Source: Nitrosomonas marina (lineage in GTDB: Bacteria; Pseudomonadota; Gammaproteobacteria; Burkholderiales; Nitrosomonadaceae). Taken from it: DNA of 64,000 nt. Shown here piece by piece: positions 56,858 to 64,000 of this stretch (position 1 is the stretch's first letter; each line of letters begins with the position of its first letter). The position numbers and the translations under genes were made by a program. The notes under the pieces are model-generated. The model was not told where the DNA came from, made no database searches, and saw only the letters and a list, made by a program, of their open reading frames with translations. The stretch lies in contig NZ_FOCP01000004.1 of NCBI RefSeq assembly GCF_900110145.1, forward strand, positions 1-64,000, in the 5' to 3' direction.

Positions 56858-58582
56858 ATGCCAATCCGTAATTTGATGGCCGTTCTGGCAGCCTGCTGCA
56901 TCGTTTTACCGATGAATGTGCTGGCTTCACTGAAGTTGCCTGAAACCATAAAAGTCAACCCTGCAGCATTGAATGCAGAACCCATGTGCGACCCGAAAAT
57001 TTCACCGTCCTGGCGCAAGGCACAGGTCATAGAGGGCGTCAAAATCGAGGCCTCTGAAATTTGCAGTCCGGACAATCCACATCTGATTGCGGCGGCTGTC
57101 AAGGGAACCAACAATATTTCCATGGCCACATTAATGGAAACCGGTTTATCACCCGACACGATCATTAAAACCGATGACATCGATGGCGACGGAGACCCGG
57201 ACCGTATTATTATCAAACTCGAAGTAATTGAGTTGAACGGGCGCACGCCTGATTTTGAAGGCGTCATCCCAACATTCGATATTGCACCGGGCATTCAGCC
57301 GGGCGCCTGGGTGTTCGCTCCCAAGACCAGCGGTATGTCAACGGAAAATTTTGAAAGCATCAGAGCCAATTCGTTGCTGCGGCTGCCCTCTCCGGTGATA
57401 CGCGTCGAAGTTGGCGATATCGTTCAAATTGTTTTGGAGAATACGCACTATTTCCCACATACTATTCATCTGCATGGCGTGGACCACCCGTTCTCCCACC
57501 ATGAATACGGCAGCGGCAAACAGGGCAATGACGGTGTAACGCAAACCAGCGAAATCAATCTGATGCCCGGCGAAAGGCGAGTTTATGAATTTCAGCCGCG
57601 CCAGGCCGGCACAATGTTCTACCATTGTCATGTTCAAACCCATACGCACCTGGCCATGGGACTGGCCGGCATGATTATCGTAGAGGAGAATCGACCGAAT
57701 AACTGGCTGCAAACGCTGAATGTCGGCGGAGGCCATGTAAGACATCCATCCGTGGCTGTGAAAGAGCAATACGATATAGAATATGACTTGCATTACCATG
57801 CCATGGATAAGGAATTGACCAGCATTATTCAAAAATATAACGATCCCCGGCTGATAGCGCGCGAAATGAACAGACGCTATGATCTGACCGACTCTAGCGA
57901 GGACTACTACACACTGAACGGGCTGTCTTTTCCGTATACCTTGCGTGAATCAATGATCGTTGTCGAACCCGATCAGAAAATCAAGCTGCGCATGCTCAAT
58001 AGCGGCGGCGAATTCATGGCGGTACATACGCATGGGCACAAAGCAACCATCACCCACTATGATGGCATCGAGCAGAATCCGGCAGCCCGGATAACACGCG
58101 ATGTTTTTGACATGGCACCCGCCCAGCGCCTTGATCTGCTACTGAACACAACGAACGACGGACTGCACAGTTACGGTGCCGGTGCATGGCTTTTTCACGA
58201 TCATCGTGAAAAAGGCATTACAACCGACGGCATGAGCGAAGGCGGCAGCATGAGTATGATTGCATACAAATCCTATCTTGACGACACCGGATTGCCCAAA
58301 GTCGCACACGGGATCGATTTATCAGTTTTCTTTACCAAGGAATATTACGAGAGGAGACTTCCTATCTGGCAGGATCTAGATGAAGCAGGCAGCCTGGGCG
58401 CACCCGGCGTACGTTCAGGTATTGATGCCGACACACAGGAGACCGTCACAAACCTGATAATTGGATTCATTATTGGACTGTTGATTTATACAGCCTTAGC
58501 CAGAAAGCAACACATCAAAGGAGCCGCAGCAGCTATCGTATCGAAGCTAAAAGGCTCTAAAGGGAGTAAAACCAATGAATAA
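56858..58582 (+). CDS. Membrane-anchored multicopper oxidase
   Basis: 574 aa from ATG 56858 (AAGGTG in front); TTG 56789 is an alternative. A signal peptide (about 1-24) is followed by a short segment with a Ca-binding-like loop DDIDGDGDPDR (about 108). Two cupredoxin blocks come next. The first has HLHGVDH (about residue 205) and HCHVQTHTHLAMGL (about 255), which contains the type-1 Cys-His-Met set. The second has HTHGHK (about 390) and WLFHDHRE (about 446), the trinuclear-site His pairs. Having the type-1 site in the first domain is unlike three-domain laccases and recalls two-domain oxidases or NirK-like proteins. A C-terminal helix (IIGFIIGLLIYTALA) anchors it, facing the periplasm. The start of the His-rich cupredoxin gene overlaps its stop by 8 bases. 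The substrate is unknown; Cu(I), metal or N-oxide chemistry are possible. Confidence 0.85.
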   Translation: MPIRNLMAVLAACCIVLPMNVLASLKLPETIKVNPAALNAEPMCDPKISPSWRKAQVIEGVKIEASEICSPDNPHLIAAAVKGTNNISMATLMETGLSPDTIIKTDDIDGDGDPDRIIIKLEVIELNGRTPDFEGVIPTFDIAPGIQPGAWVFAPKTSGMSTENFESIRANSLLRLPSPVIRVEVGDIVQIVLENTHYFPHTIHLHGVDHPFSHHEYGSGKQGNDGVTQTSEINLMPGERRVYEFQPRQAGTMFYHCHVQTHTHLAMGLAGMIIVEENRPNNWLQTLNVGGGHVRHPSVAVKEQYDIEYDLHYHAMDKELTSIIQKYNDPRLIAREMNRRYDLTDSSEDYYTLNGLSFPYTLRESMIVVEPDQKIKLRMLNSGGEFMAVHTHGHKATITHYDGIEQNPAARITRDVFDMAPAQRLDLLLNTTNDGLHSYGAGAWLFHDHREKGITTDGMSEGGSMSMIAYKSYLDDTGLPKVAHGIDLSVFFTKEYYERRLPIWQDLDEAGSLGAPGVRSGIDADTQETVTNLIIGFIIGLLIYTALARKQHIKGAAAAIVSKLKGSKGSKTNE

Positions 58583-59702
58583 GCAGTTTCTTACCATACT
58601 AGCCTGTATGATTGCGTTCTCTTCTCACGCGTATGCACAGCAGGATGAAACCGATCACAGTCAGCATGAACATGAGCAACAGAATGATCACAGTGGTCAC
58701 AGCGATCAAGAAATGGACCATAGTGCTCATGAACACGATCACAGCGATCATGATGAAATGGACCATAGCGCTCACGAACACGATCACAGCGACCATGATG
58801 AAATGGACCATAGCGCTCATGACCATAGCGCCCAGGATCACAGTGGTCATGACATGGATCACAGTGCACATGATCACGGCGGGCACGATCACATGGGAGA
58901 CCATAGCGGCATGACGCATGGGGATGATCATATGATGGATGCTCCCGGCGACCATTCGGAGCTTCATGGCGAAGGTGACGGACATGGGGGACATCACGGC
59001 GACCATCACCACCATCATGACGGCCATATCATGGACCATGAAGGCACCCATATTATGGGGCAGAATTTTGACAAATTGCCCAGCAGTTGTACCAGCATTT
59101 CGGAAGAAATCGAAATTACCGTGCGTGCAGGAACCAAATATGCCAAGAAATTCCCGGGAACCGCATTCGCTTTCGACCAGCAGGAATGGCACGTCGAACC
59201 CTGCTCCAAGATCACCTGGCATTTTGTCAACGAAGACAATATCCGCCATCAGTTCATGATGCACGGGTTGCCCCGGTATCTATACCCGCTTGGTATGTTT
59301 CACCTAGAAAATACAGGGCCAAGAAAAGTCTCTGGCACCATGATTGTGCCCGCAGCGGATGAAACCTACCTGGTGCATTGCGACATCGCACAGCACATGG
59401 AAAAAGGCATGAAAGCGCAACTCGTCGTCGGAAAAGGCGGAGAGGATATACCAAGTATTCCCGGGCTGACACCTTATATCATCAACGACAAGTACGAAGC
59501 GGAAGATTTGCCTCAAGTCTCGGACGAGGATAATGGCAAAAAGAAAGATTCCTTTACAAAACAGGTTACCGATTTTTACAACGATAACGTTCCGCTTTCA
59601 GGGATGTCACTCATTGGCTTGCTATTCGGTCTAGTCTGTGCGCCGTTATTTATCAGAATGATCGCGCTGGGAAAAAGAAAAACAAAGGAAGAAAACGTTT
59701 AA
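58575..59702 (+). CDS. His-rich membrane-anchored cupredoxin protein
   Basis: 375 aa. After a signal peptide (ending AYAQ) comes a stretch of about 130 residues rich in His, Asp, Glu and Met (repeat unit EMDHSAHEHDHSDHD), then a cupredoxin domain (about 165-300). Its ligands appear in NIRHQFMMHG and YLVHCDIAQHMEKGM (type-1 Cu Cys-x4-His-x4-Met pattern). One helix (MSLIGLLFGLVCAPLFI, about 345-362) anchors the C-terminus. The coupled start (ATGAATAA) and common anchoring suggest it delivers copper or electrons to the oxidase encoded before it. The His-rich part likely stores or buffers metal ions. The role is inferred. Confidence 0.82.
   Translation: MNKQFLTILACMIAFSSHAYAQQDETDHSQHEHEQQNDHSGHSDQEMDHSAHEHDHSDHDEMDHSAHEHDHSDHDEMDHSAHDHSAQDHSGHDMDHSAHDHGGHDHMGDHSGMTHGDDHMMDAPGDHSELHGEGDGHGGHHGDHHHHHDGHIMDHEGTHIMGQNFDKLPSSCTSISEEIEITVRAGTKYAKKFPGTAFAFDQQEWHVEPCSKITWHFVNEDNIRHQFMMHGLPRYLYPLGMFHLENTGPRKVSGTMIVPAADETYLVHCDIAQHMEKGMKAQLVVGKGGEDIPSIPGLTPYIINDKYEAEDLPQVSDEDNGKKKDSFTKQVTDFYNDNVPLSGMSLIGLLFGLVCAPLFIRMIALGKRKTKEENV
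58710..58820 (+). repeat. 45-bp tandem repeat in the His-rich coding region
   Basis: Units start at 58710, 58755 and 58800 (GAAATGGACCATAG...), two complete and one partial, with 3 synonymous-type differences between the first two. Each encodes EMDHSAHEHDHSDHD. The period of 45 bases keeps the frame, so copy number can vary without breaking the protein. Confidence 0.85.
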
Positions 59703-60309
59703 TGCACTGAAAACGCATGCCTTTCGTAACTGCTAAATTGCGGAAGATGAACCGCGCAAACCTGTGCACTTAGCCGCAACCAGTGGTATCGCAACAAAAA
59801 TTGCCGTACCGCTGGTCTGTAACCGAAATCTCTCATCAATACACGCTCTCCTGCCCTTGCTGATTCAGCAATAAACAGCCTGAACAGCTTATGAATTTAT
59901 TTTCAGGAGTTATATGCCGGCCAAGGCACTAACATACCCGTAAAAACAAATCTGATGCATATTGCGCGTGCCGAACCATCAGTACTGGGGGGGTGAATGT
60001 TCAAGATACCGGACTGATAAAACGGCATTGCAACCCGATATCCGGTAGAATGAATTGCGGTTAAAGACACGAAAAACATCCCGTGTCACCGTGATTTTTC
60101 CGACTGTAATTCGAGCTCGCGACTGGCTCCACAAGCTCATAAATATCGAATTTTATGCAAATATAATCGATTGATAATTAACAGGTTTAACAAAACGTTA
60201 ACATTCAGTTTGCATTGCCTTAACGTTATCTATGTTAATAGTTGGTTAAAAGTTGATTGCTTGAATAAAGCAATTTTCAATCTTTACCAAACTGGAGAAA
60301 GAGTCAAAA
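59703..60309. other. 607-base intergenic region before the SulP gene
   Basis: I find no gene here. A 9-codon frame with a ribosome-binding-like CAGGAG starts near 59913 but ends at once. A 7-base G run lies at about 59990. The right end carries a dyad (60194-60227, listed separately) and GGAG before ATG 60310. Confidence 0.5.
60194..60227. promoter_or_regulatory. Operator-like inverted repeat upstream of SulP gene
   Basis: AACGTTAA (60194-60201) and TTAACGTT (60220-60227) are exact reverse complements separated by 18 bases, 26 bases start to start (2.5 helical turns), in AT-rich sequence ending 82 bases before ATG 60310. This is the layout of a dimer binding site for a regulator of unknown kind. 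A weak -10-like TATGTT follows at 60231. Confidence 0.4.
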
Positions 60310-61653
60310 ATGAATACGCAAACTGAAAGCAGGCCATCTGCGAGTGGCCAACAAGTACCTGAGGCTGCACCTGTAACATCAAAAGGTTCAGCTGCTTTTC
60401 AAGCACAATATTTTCTGCGCGATACCGCCGCCGGTCTGATTACCGGCGCCATGGCAATACCACTGTCTATCGGTATTGCCATCATGTCCGATTATCCGAT
60501 CAAGGTTGGCCTGGCGACCGTCGCCTTTGCCTGCCTTGTTGGCTGGATCAATGCATGGTTCAAACCAGGGAATTTTATCGGCGCTCCCGGAATCGCAGCC
60601 GGCCTGGCACCCGTACTGGCGTTGGGTGTTGCAACTTTTGGCTGGGAAAACATGGCATTCTGTATTTTCCTGACGGCCTTCATGCAGGCCATTATCTGGA
60701 AATTCAACTGGCAGCGATATCTGCTTATTGCCGTACCCGTTTACCTGGTTGAAGGCTTACTGGCCGGCGTGGGTTTGAAAATCCTGTTGAAGTTTTCTGA
60801 ATTCACCTACGAAATACCCGAAGAAGCTGTTGCAGCGGAATTCTGGAATGGTGCGCGAATTCAGATGGTCATGATTTCAGCTGTTGGATTGGGTCTGTTC
60901 CTGTATCTCTTCTCAAAATTCAAGGATACCCAACCGGCAATTCCTTACTTTGTATTGATTATCGGCGGCGTGTTGCTGGCCCAGTTTGTCAATGTACCGA
61001 TGATATTCGTAGAAGATATCGATCTGCATATCAAGCTGCCACTGCCTGAATCGGACGTCACGATAACGCTGTTGATCATGATGTTTTTATTTTGCGCGAT
61101 GCTGGCCATCGTTGACGTCATCGAACAGGTAATGAGCAATGCTGCAATCGAAAAAATTGATCCGCTCAATCGCAAAACCAATAGTAACAACAGCCTGCTT
61201 GCTATATGGATCGCGAATATGGGTTCCAGCTTTTTTCATGGCATGACCAATCTGGACGGTTTGGCAAAAAGCACAACCAATAAACTGGCTGGCGCCATGA
61301 CGAAATTTTCTGTGCTGGTTATTGGTTTTGTGGTGTGCTTTTTTACATTCAATACGCAGTACCTGGATTTTCTACCTAAATTCGCGCTTGCAGCGATCAT
61401 GATGTTTACCGGGTACAAAATGGTAGCCGGGCTGGCCCATGTCACGCATTATGGTCCATACGCGTTAATGCTTTCGTTTATTACCGCAGGGCTGGTATAT
61501 CTGGTGGGTATTTTCGAAGGTCTGCTGATCGCTATGGCTGTCCATGGCGGCGTTCATTTCATGGTCTATACCAAGCATGACAAGATGCCAGGCAGAGCGG
61601 TTGTCAAACGTTATTTTGATAACCTGAAGAATGACAGCAGCAACCTGCAATAG
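60310..61653 (+). CDS. SulP-type inorganic anion transporter without STAS domain
   Basis: 447 aa with about 11 to 12 hydrophobic helices. The N-terminal signature DTAAGLITGAMAIPLSIGIA and GAPGIAAGLAPVLALGVATF match the SulP/SLC26 family, as does NMGSSFFHGMTNLDGLAKST. The usual cytoplasmic STAS domain at the C-terminus is absent, and a short polar tail ends the protein. Substrate may be bicarbonate, sulphate or molybdate; it cannot be told here. No carbonic anhydrase or sulphur gene is adjacent. The universal stress protein gene lies 296 bases downstream. Confidence 0.8.
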   Translation: MNTQTESRPSASGQQVPEAAPVTSKGSAAFQAQYFLRDTAAGLITGAMAIPLSIGIAIMSDYPIKVGLATVAFACLVGWINAWFKPGNFIGAPGIAAGLAPVLALGVATFGWENMAFCIFLTAFMQAIIWKFNWQRYLLIAVPVYLVEGLLAGVGLKILLKFSEFTYEIPEEAVAAEFWNGARIQMVMISAVGLGLFLYLFSKFKDTQPAIPYFVLIIGGVLLAQFVNVPMIFVEDIDLHIKLPLPESDVTITLLIMMFLFCAMLAIVDVIEQVMSNAAIEKIDPLNRKTNSNNSLLAIWIANMGSSFFHGMTNLDGLAKSTTNKLAGAMTKFSVLVIGFVVCFFTFNTQYLDFLPKFALAAIMMFTGYKMVAGLAHVTHYGPYALMLSFITAGLVYLVGIFEGLLIAMAVHGGVHFMVYTKHDKMPGRAVVKRYFDNLKNDSSNLQ

Positions 61654-61949
61654 AAGTTGCTGCACTCTTTCCAGACTATGTCATATGTAGCTGTTGTTTA
61701 CTCCTGACCGGTGGAACTGACCAGTACAATGCACTGTGAGAAAGCGTACCAAAATTATAAGAATACGCAGATACTCAGTTAAAATTGCCTGATCAGCCCA
61801 TCGGTTAACAATCCCCAATTCCGATTCAACTGCAAACTGCTGACATAGTCTTTTTTTTCCTCCATTATCCATTACCGGTTATTGTTTTGCACGTAAATTT
61901 TTGATAGCTTAGATTTCGGTGATTTCATTTCGCGTTTAGGAGTTCAGAT

Positions 61950-62360
61950 ATGTACAAAAAAGTTATGGTAGCAGTCGACGGCAGTGAAACGGCCAGTCAG
62001 GCGCTGACAGAAGCAGAAAATATTGCCAATACGTATGATGCTATACTTTGTATTGCCCATGCAGTCCAGGGAGATACGGAAGCGGACAAACAAACCGGTA
62101 CAGACATCCTTGAAAAAGCCAAATCATCAGCTGGCGCACAGAAAATAGAAACCCGTCTGGTACAAGCTAATATTGAATATGGTTTGAATGGCATTGCCGA
62201 AGCTATTGCCGATGCTGCAGCCGACTGGGAAGCGGATTTACTGGTCGTCGGTACAGCCAATCGTCGCGGACTGGAACGCTTTTTTGTGGGTTCTGTCGCA
62301 GAACAGCTTGTTGCCAAAGTCAGCGCATCCATACTTCTGGTGCGTCCCCAGTCTACATAA
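61950..62360 (+). CDS. Universal stress protein (UspA family)
   Basis: 136 aa. The Rossmann-like UspA fold starts KVMVAVDGSETASQALTEAE and has the ATP-binding motif VVGTANRRGLERFFVGSVAE (G-x2-G-x9-G-S type, here with GTANRRGLERFFVGS) and a C-terminal ILLVRPQ. TAGGAG lies 8 bases before the ATG. Members bind ATP and modulate stress tolerance. Its place beside an anion transporter may reflect joint control of transport. Confidence 0.9.
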   Translation: MYKKVMVAVDGSETASQALTEAENIANTYDAILCIAHAVQGDTEADKQTGTDILEKAKSSAGAQKIETRLVQANIEYGLNGIAEAIADAAADWEADLLVVGTANRRGLERFFVGSVAEQLVAKVSASILLVRPQST

Positions 62361-62402
62361 AAAAACCAGACGCGATTTGTGCTCCGTATATAATCCACTC
62401 CA

Positions 62403-62422
62403 CCAGTCTCAAAGGAGACTGG
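62403..62422. terminator. Hairpin between convergent uspA and kinase genes
   Basis: CCAGTCTC (62403-62410) pairs perfectly with GAGACTGG (62415-62422) around AAAG. It lies in the 70 bases between convergent genes, as a bidirectional terminator would, but neither side has a T-run. Confidence 0.45.
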
Positions 62423-62430
62423 ACGGCTTC

Positions 62431-63711
62431 TCAATCTGAGAAAGTGACCGTGAACTGAGAACCCTGGTTTTTCTTGCTTTGAAAGGAAACGCGCCAATTA
62501 TAACGTTCACAGATACGCTGTACAATCGCCAGCCCTAATCCGATTCTGTCAGTCTTTCCTGTATTGCTTATTACCCGTCCCTTGAAAATTTGCGCTTGCG
62601 TAGGCAAGTCGATGCCAACACCGGTATCGCTGACTGTAAGCTGTTTTTTTGTCAATACCACTTCTATCATACCCTGATCGGTATAACGAAATGCGTTCCG
62701 TACCAGATTGGCCACCAGCACGCTAAGAATCCCCGGATGCGCCACCACATTCAATGCTTCCTTCGCTTTCACGATGACATCTACCGGTTTATTTCCCAGC
62801 CAAACGCGTTGTTGTTCAATTACCTTGTCAACTATCGGGGCCATGTCACAGCTGATGTGCGATTTTGTCGAGTCATCATTGATTTGTGCAAGTATCAGAA
62901 ACGTATCGATCAATTCTGAAATTTCGCCGACAGCGCGCTGGATCCGTTGAATTCTGGCATTTTCCGGTGCCGACAATCCTGTTTTACTGGCCAGTACTTC
63001 TGCCGCCATGCTGATACTGGTAATGGGTGTTCTCAATTCGTGACTGACGTTGCTCGCAAACTCTTTCTCCCGAACCAGCAATTGCTGCAATTGTTCATGA
63101 TAATGCTGCAGCTTGCGCGCCAGCACACCGACTTCGTCATCTCCAAACTCAGTCATATCCAAAGACTCGCCGGGTTGATTTTTGAACGCCATCACCTGAT
63201 AAGCAAGCTTCTTGATAGGCTGGAACACATGATTGGCGACTCCCAGCCCTATCACAAACGCAATGATCAATGTGATCAAAGCACACAACCATACCAGTCG
63301 AATAAAATCCCGCTCGCGTTGATGGATACTGGTATCGTCGAATTGCACGATATAGCGCAGGTTATCAGCATGCGCGATCAAAACCCGGTAATCTCTGTTG
63401 TTGTAGGTGACGTCATGTATACCTGGCGGTAGACCGCGCACATGCGCCGGCATACCAGACAGATGATCATCCCGTGACACTGTATGAATCATAATTGTTG
63501 AGTGCGAGCGAAATGAATCGGATACATGTTCGCTGCTATCAGTTTGCTGTCGAAAGCCGAAATATTCGGAATACAATATATCGTCGAGCACATTCGTTTC
63601 GACAGATTTCAGGGCAATCACCAGACTCACACCGAACATCAGCGTTATGGTCGCGCCAAAAAATAAAAAAGCAAACATGATGCGATGCCTGAGTCGCTTA
63701 GTCTTCTGCAT
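62431..63711 (-). CDS. Two-component sensor histidine kinase
   Basis: 426 aa. Two membrane helices (about 9-31 and 134-158) flank a periplasmic sensor of about 100 residues. A HAMP-like linker follows (NHVFQPIKKLAYQVMAF), then the H-box FASNVSHELRTPITSISMAA, and the ATPase with LVRNAFRYTDQG (N), VSDTGVGID (G1) and GLGLAIVQRI (G2). The F box is weak. It would phosphorylate the response regulator encoded just before it, whose gene it overlaps by 14 bases. The signal is unknown. Confidence 0.92.
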   Translation of the reverse strand: MQKTKRLRHRIMFAFLFFGATITLMFGVSLVIALKSVETNVLDDILYSEYFGFRQQTDSSEHVSDSFRSHSTIMIHTVSRDDHLSGMPAHVRGLPPGIHDVTYNNRDYRVLIAHADNLRYIVQFDDTSIHQRERDFIRLVWLCALITLIIAFVIGLGVANHVFQPIKKLAYQVMAFKNQPGESLDMTEFGDDEVGVLARKLQHYHEQLQQLLVREKEFASNVSHELRTPITSISMAAEVLASKTGLSAPENARIQRIQRAVGEISELIDTFLILAQINDDSTKSHISCDMAPIVDKVIEQQRVWLGNKPVDVIVKAKEALNVVAHPGILSVLVANLVRNAFRYTDQGMIEVVLTKKQLTVSDTGVGIDLPTQAQIFKGRVISNTGKTDRIGLGLAIVQRICERYNWRVSFQSKKNQGSQFTVTFSD

Positions 63712-64000
63712 ACCGGTCCGTTAGCCTGTAACCAAAACCGCGCACTGTGTGTATGAGCGAGTAACCAAACGGTTTGTCGATCATCTGGCGCAAATTCGAC
63801 AAATGTGTGCGCAAAGCATCACTGTCCGGTGGATTTTCGTGCCAGACAGCGTGCTCCAATTCTTCCCGTTTAATCACCCGATGCGGGTTCTGCATCAGAA
63901 ACGCAAGTAACCGGAACAACGTTGGATTCAGCGATATATACTTGCCGGCCCGTGACACTTCGTGTGTTTCCAGATCCAGGCACAAATCCCCAACCTGCAA
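63698..64000 (-). CDS. OmpR/PhoB-type response regulator, C-terminal part (runs off the window)
   Basis: The last 100 residues only, with the winged-helix DNA-binding domain: GDLCLDLETHEVSRAGKYIS, LTPTEF-equivalent LNPTLFRLLAFLMQNPHRVI, then TLHSHLSNLRQ-equivalent LRTHLSNLRQMIDKPFGYS and IHTVRGFGYRL. The receiver domain lies beyond base 64000. It forms an operon with the histidine kinase (14-base overlap). Confidence 0.9.
   Translation of the reverse strand: MQVGDLCLDLETHEVSRAGKYISLNPTLFRLLAFLMQNPHRVIKREELEHAVWHENPPDSDALRTHLSNLRQMIDKPFGYSLIHTVRGFGYRLTDRYAED

Noticed and set aside
56707-57294. A 195-codon minus-strand frame opposite the multicopper oxidase.
   Set aside because: It overlaps the signal peptide and first domain of a well-supported gene and shows no family pattern.
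58710-58820. CRISPR-like direct repeats.
   Set aside because: The repeats are contiguous with no spacers and encode a His-rich protein in frame.
58599-59264. A 221-codon minus-strand frame opposite the His-rich cupredoxin gene.
   Set aside because: Met/Val-rich composition is the reverse complement of the His/Asp-rich repeats; no independent gene signals.

Overview
The window looks like a chromosomal segment of a Gram-negative proteobacterium, most likely a betaproteobacterium of the Nitrosomonadaceae type. This is inferred from the gene mix (many FecI/FecR/TonB-receptor sets, multicopper oxidase plus His-rich cupredoxin, RND pumps, sucCD) and not from a marker gene; no amo, hao, rRNA or tRNA gene is present. 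No CRISPR array or insertion sequence was seen.

Bases 1-15100 hold a decaying iron-acquisition region: three or more FecI-type sigma factor / FecR anti-sigma / FpvA-like TonB-dependent receptor sets in tandem. One receptor is intact (4368-6728), one is split by a single-base frameshift (11352-13759) and one is heavily decayed (721-2125). A fecR remnant (1-578) and a fecI stump fused to an RND-pump pseudogene (7358-9529) mark further loss. A palindrome-like element (CGACA-N3-4-TGYCRC) lies upstream of all three fecI-type genes. A PepSY membrane protein closes the region.

Bases 40209-15309 (minus strand, about 25 kb) encode a contractile injection system of the extracellular (eCIS; AFP/PVC/MAC-like) class. 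In transcription order: DUF4255 cap/terminator protein (Afp16-like), an unknown 286-aa protein, one sheath, two inner-tube proteins, a 54-aa DUF5908-like protein, LysM baseplate protein (Afp7-like), VgrG-like spike (Afp8), PAAR tip (Afp10), gp25 (Afp9), a possible 47-aa ORF, two very large baseplate-J-like proteins (1300 and 1045 aa) flanking a fibre-like protein and a 115-aa internally repeated protein, a 1646-aa tape measure with four internal repeats, an Afp15-like AAA+ ATPase, and an 878-aa secreted, membrane-anchored protein with a peptidoglycan-binding-like N-terminus and a GH18-like domain that lacks the catalytic Glu. No toxin gene is recognisable in the cluster. Capsid, terminase and T6SS membrane-complex genes are absent. 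This is the most interesting system in the window.

Bases 40244-51939 are mainly housekeeping genes, mostly on the minus strand: dacB (PBP4), a small lipoprotein, sucD-sucC, agmatine deiminase, a small secreted protein, a plus-strand secreted lipase-like hydrolase, an acylphosphatase, a DUF3047-like protein, dgt and a fused shikimate kinase/3-dehydroquinate synthase.

Bases 52019-64000 hold an RND efflux pump and its adaptor (minus), a membrane-anchored multicopper oxidase translationally coupled to a His-rich cupredoxin protein (plus), a SulP-type anion transporter, a UspA protein, and a two-component histidine kinase with the C-terminus of its response regulator, which runs off the window.
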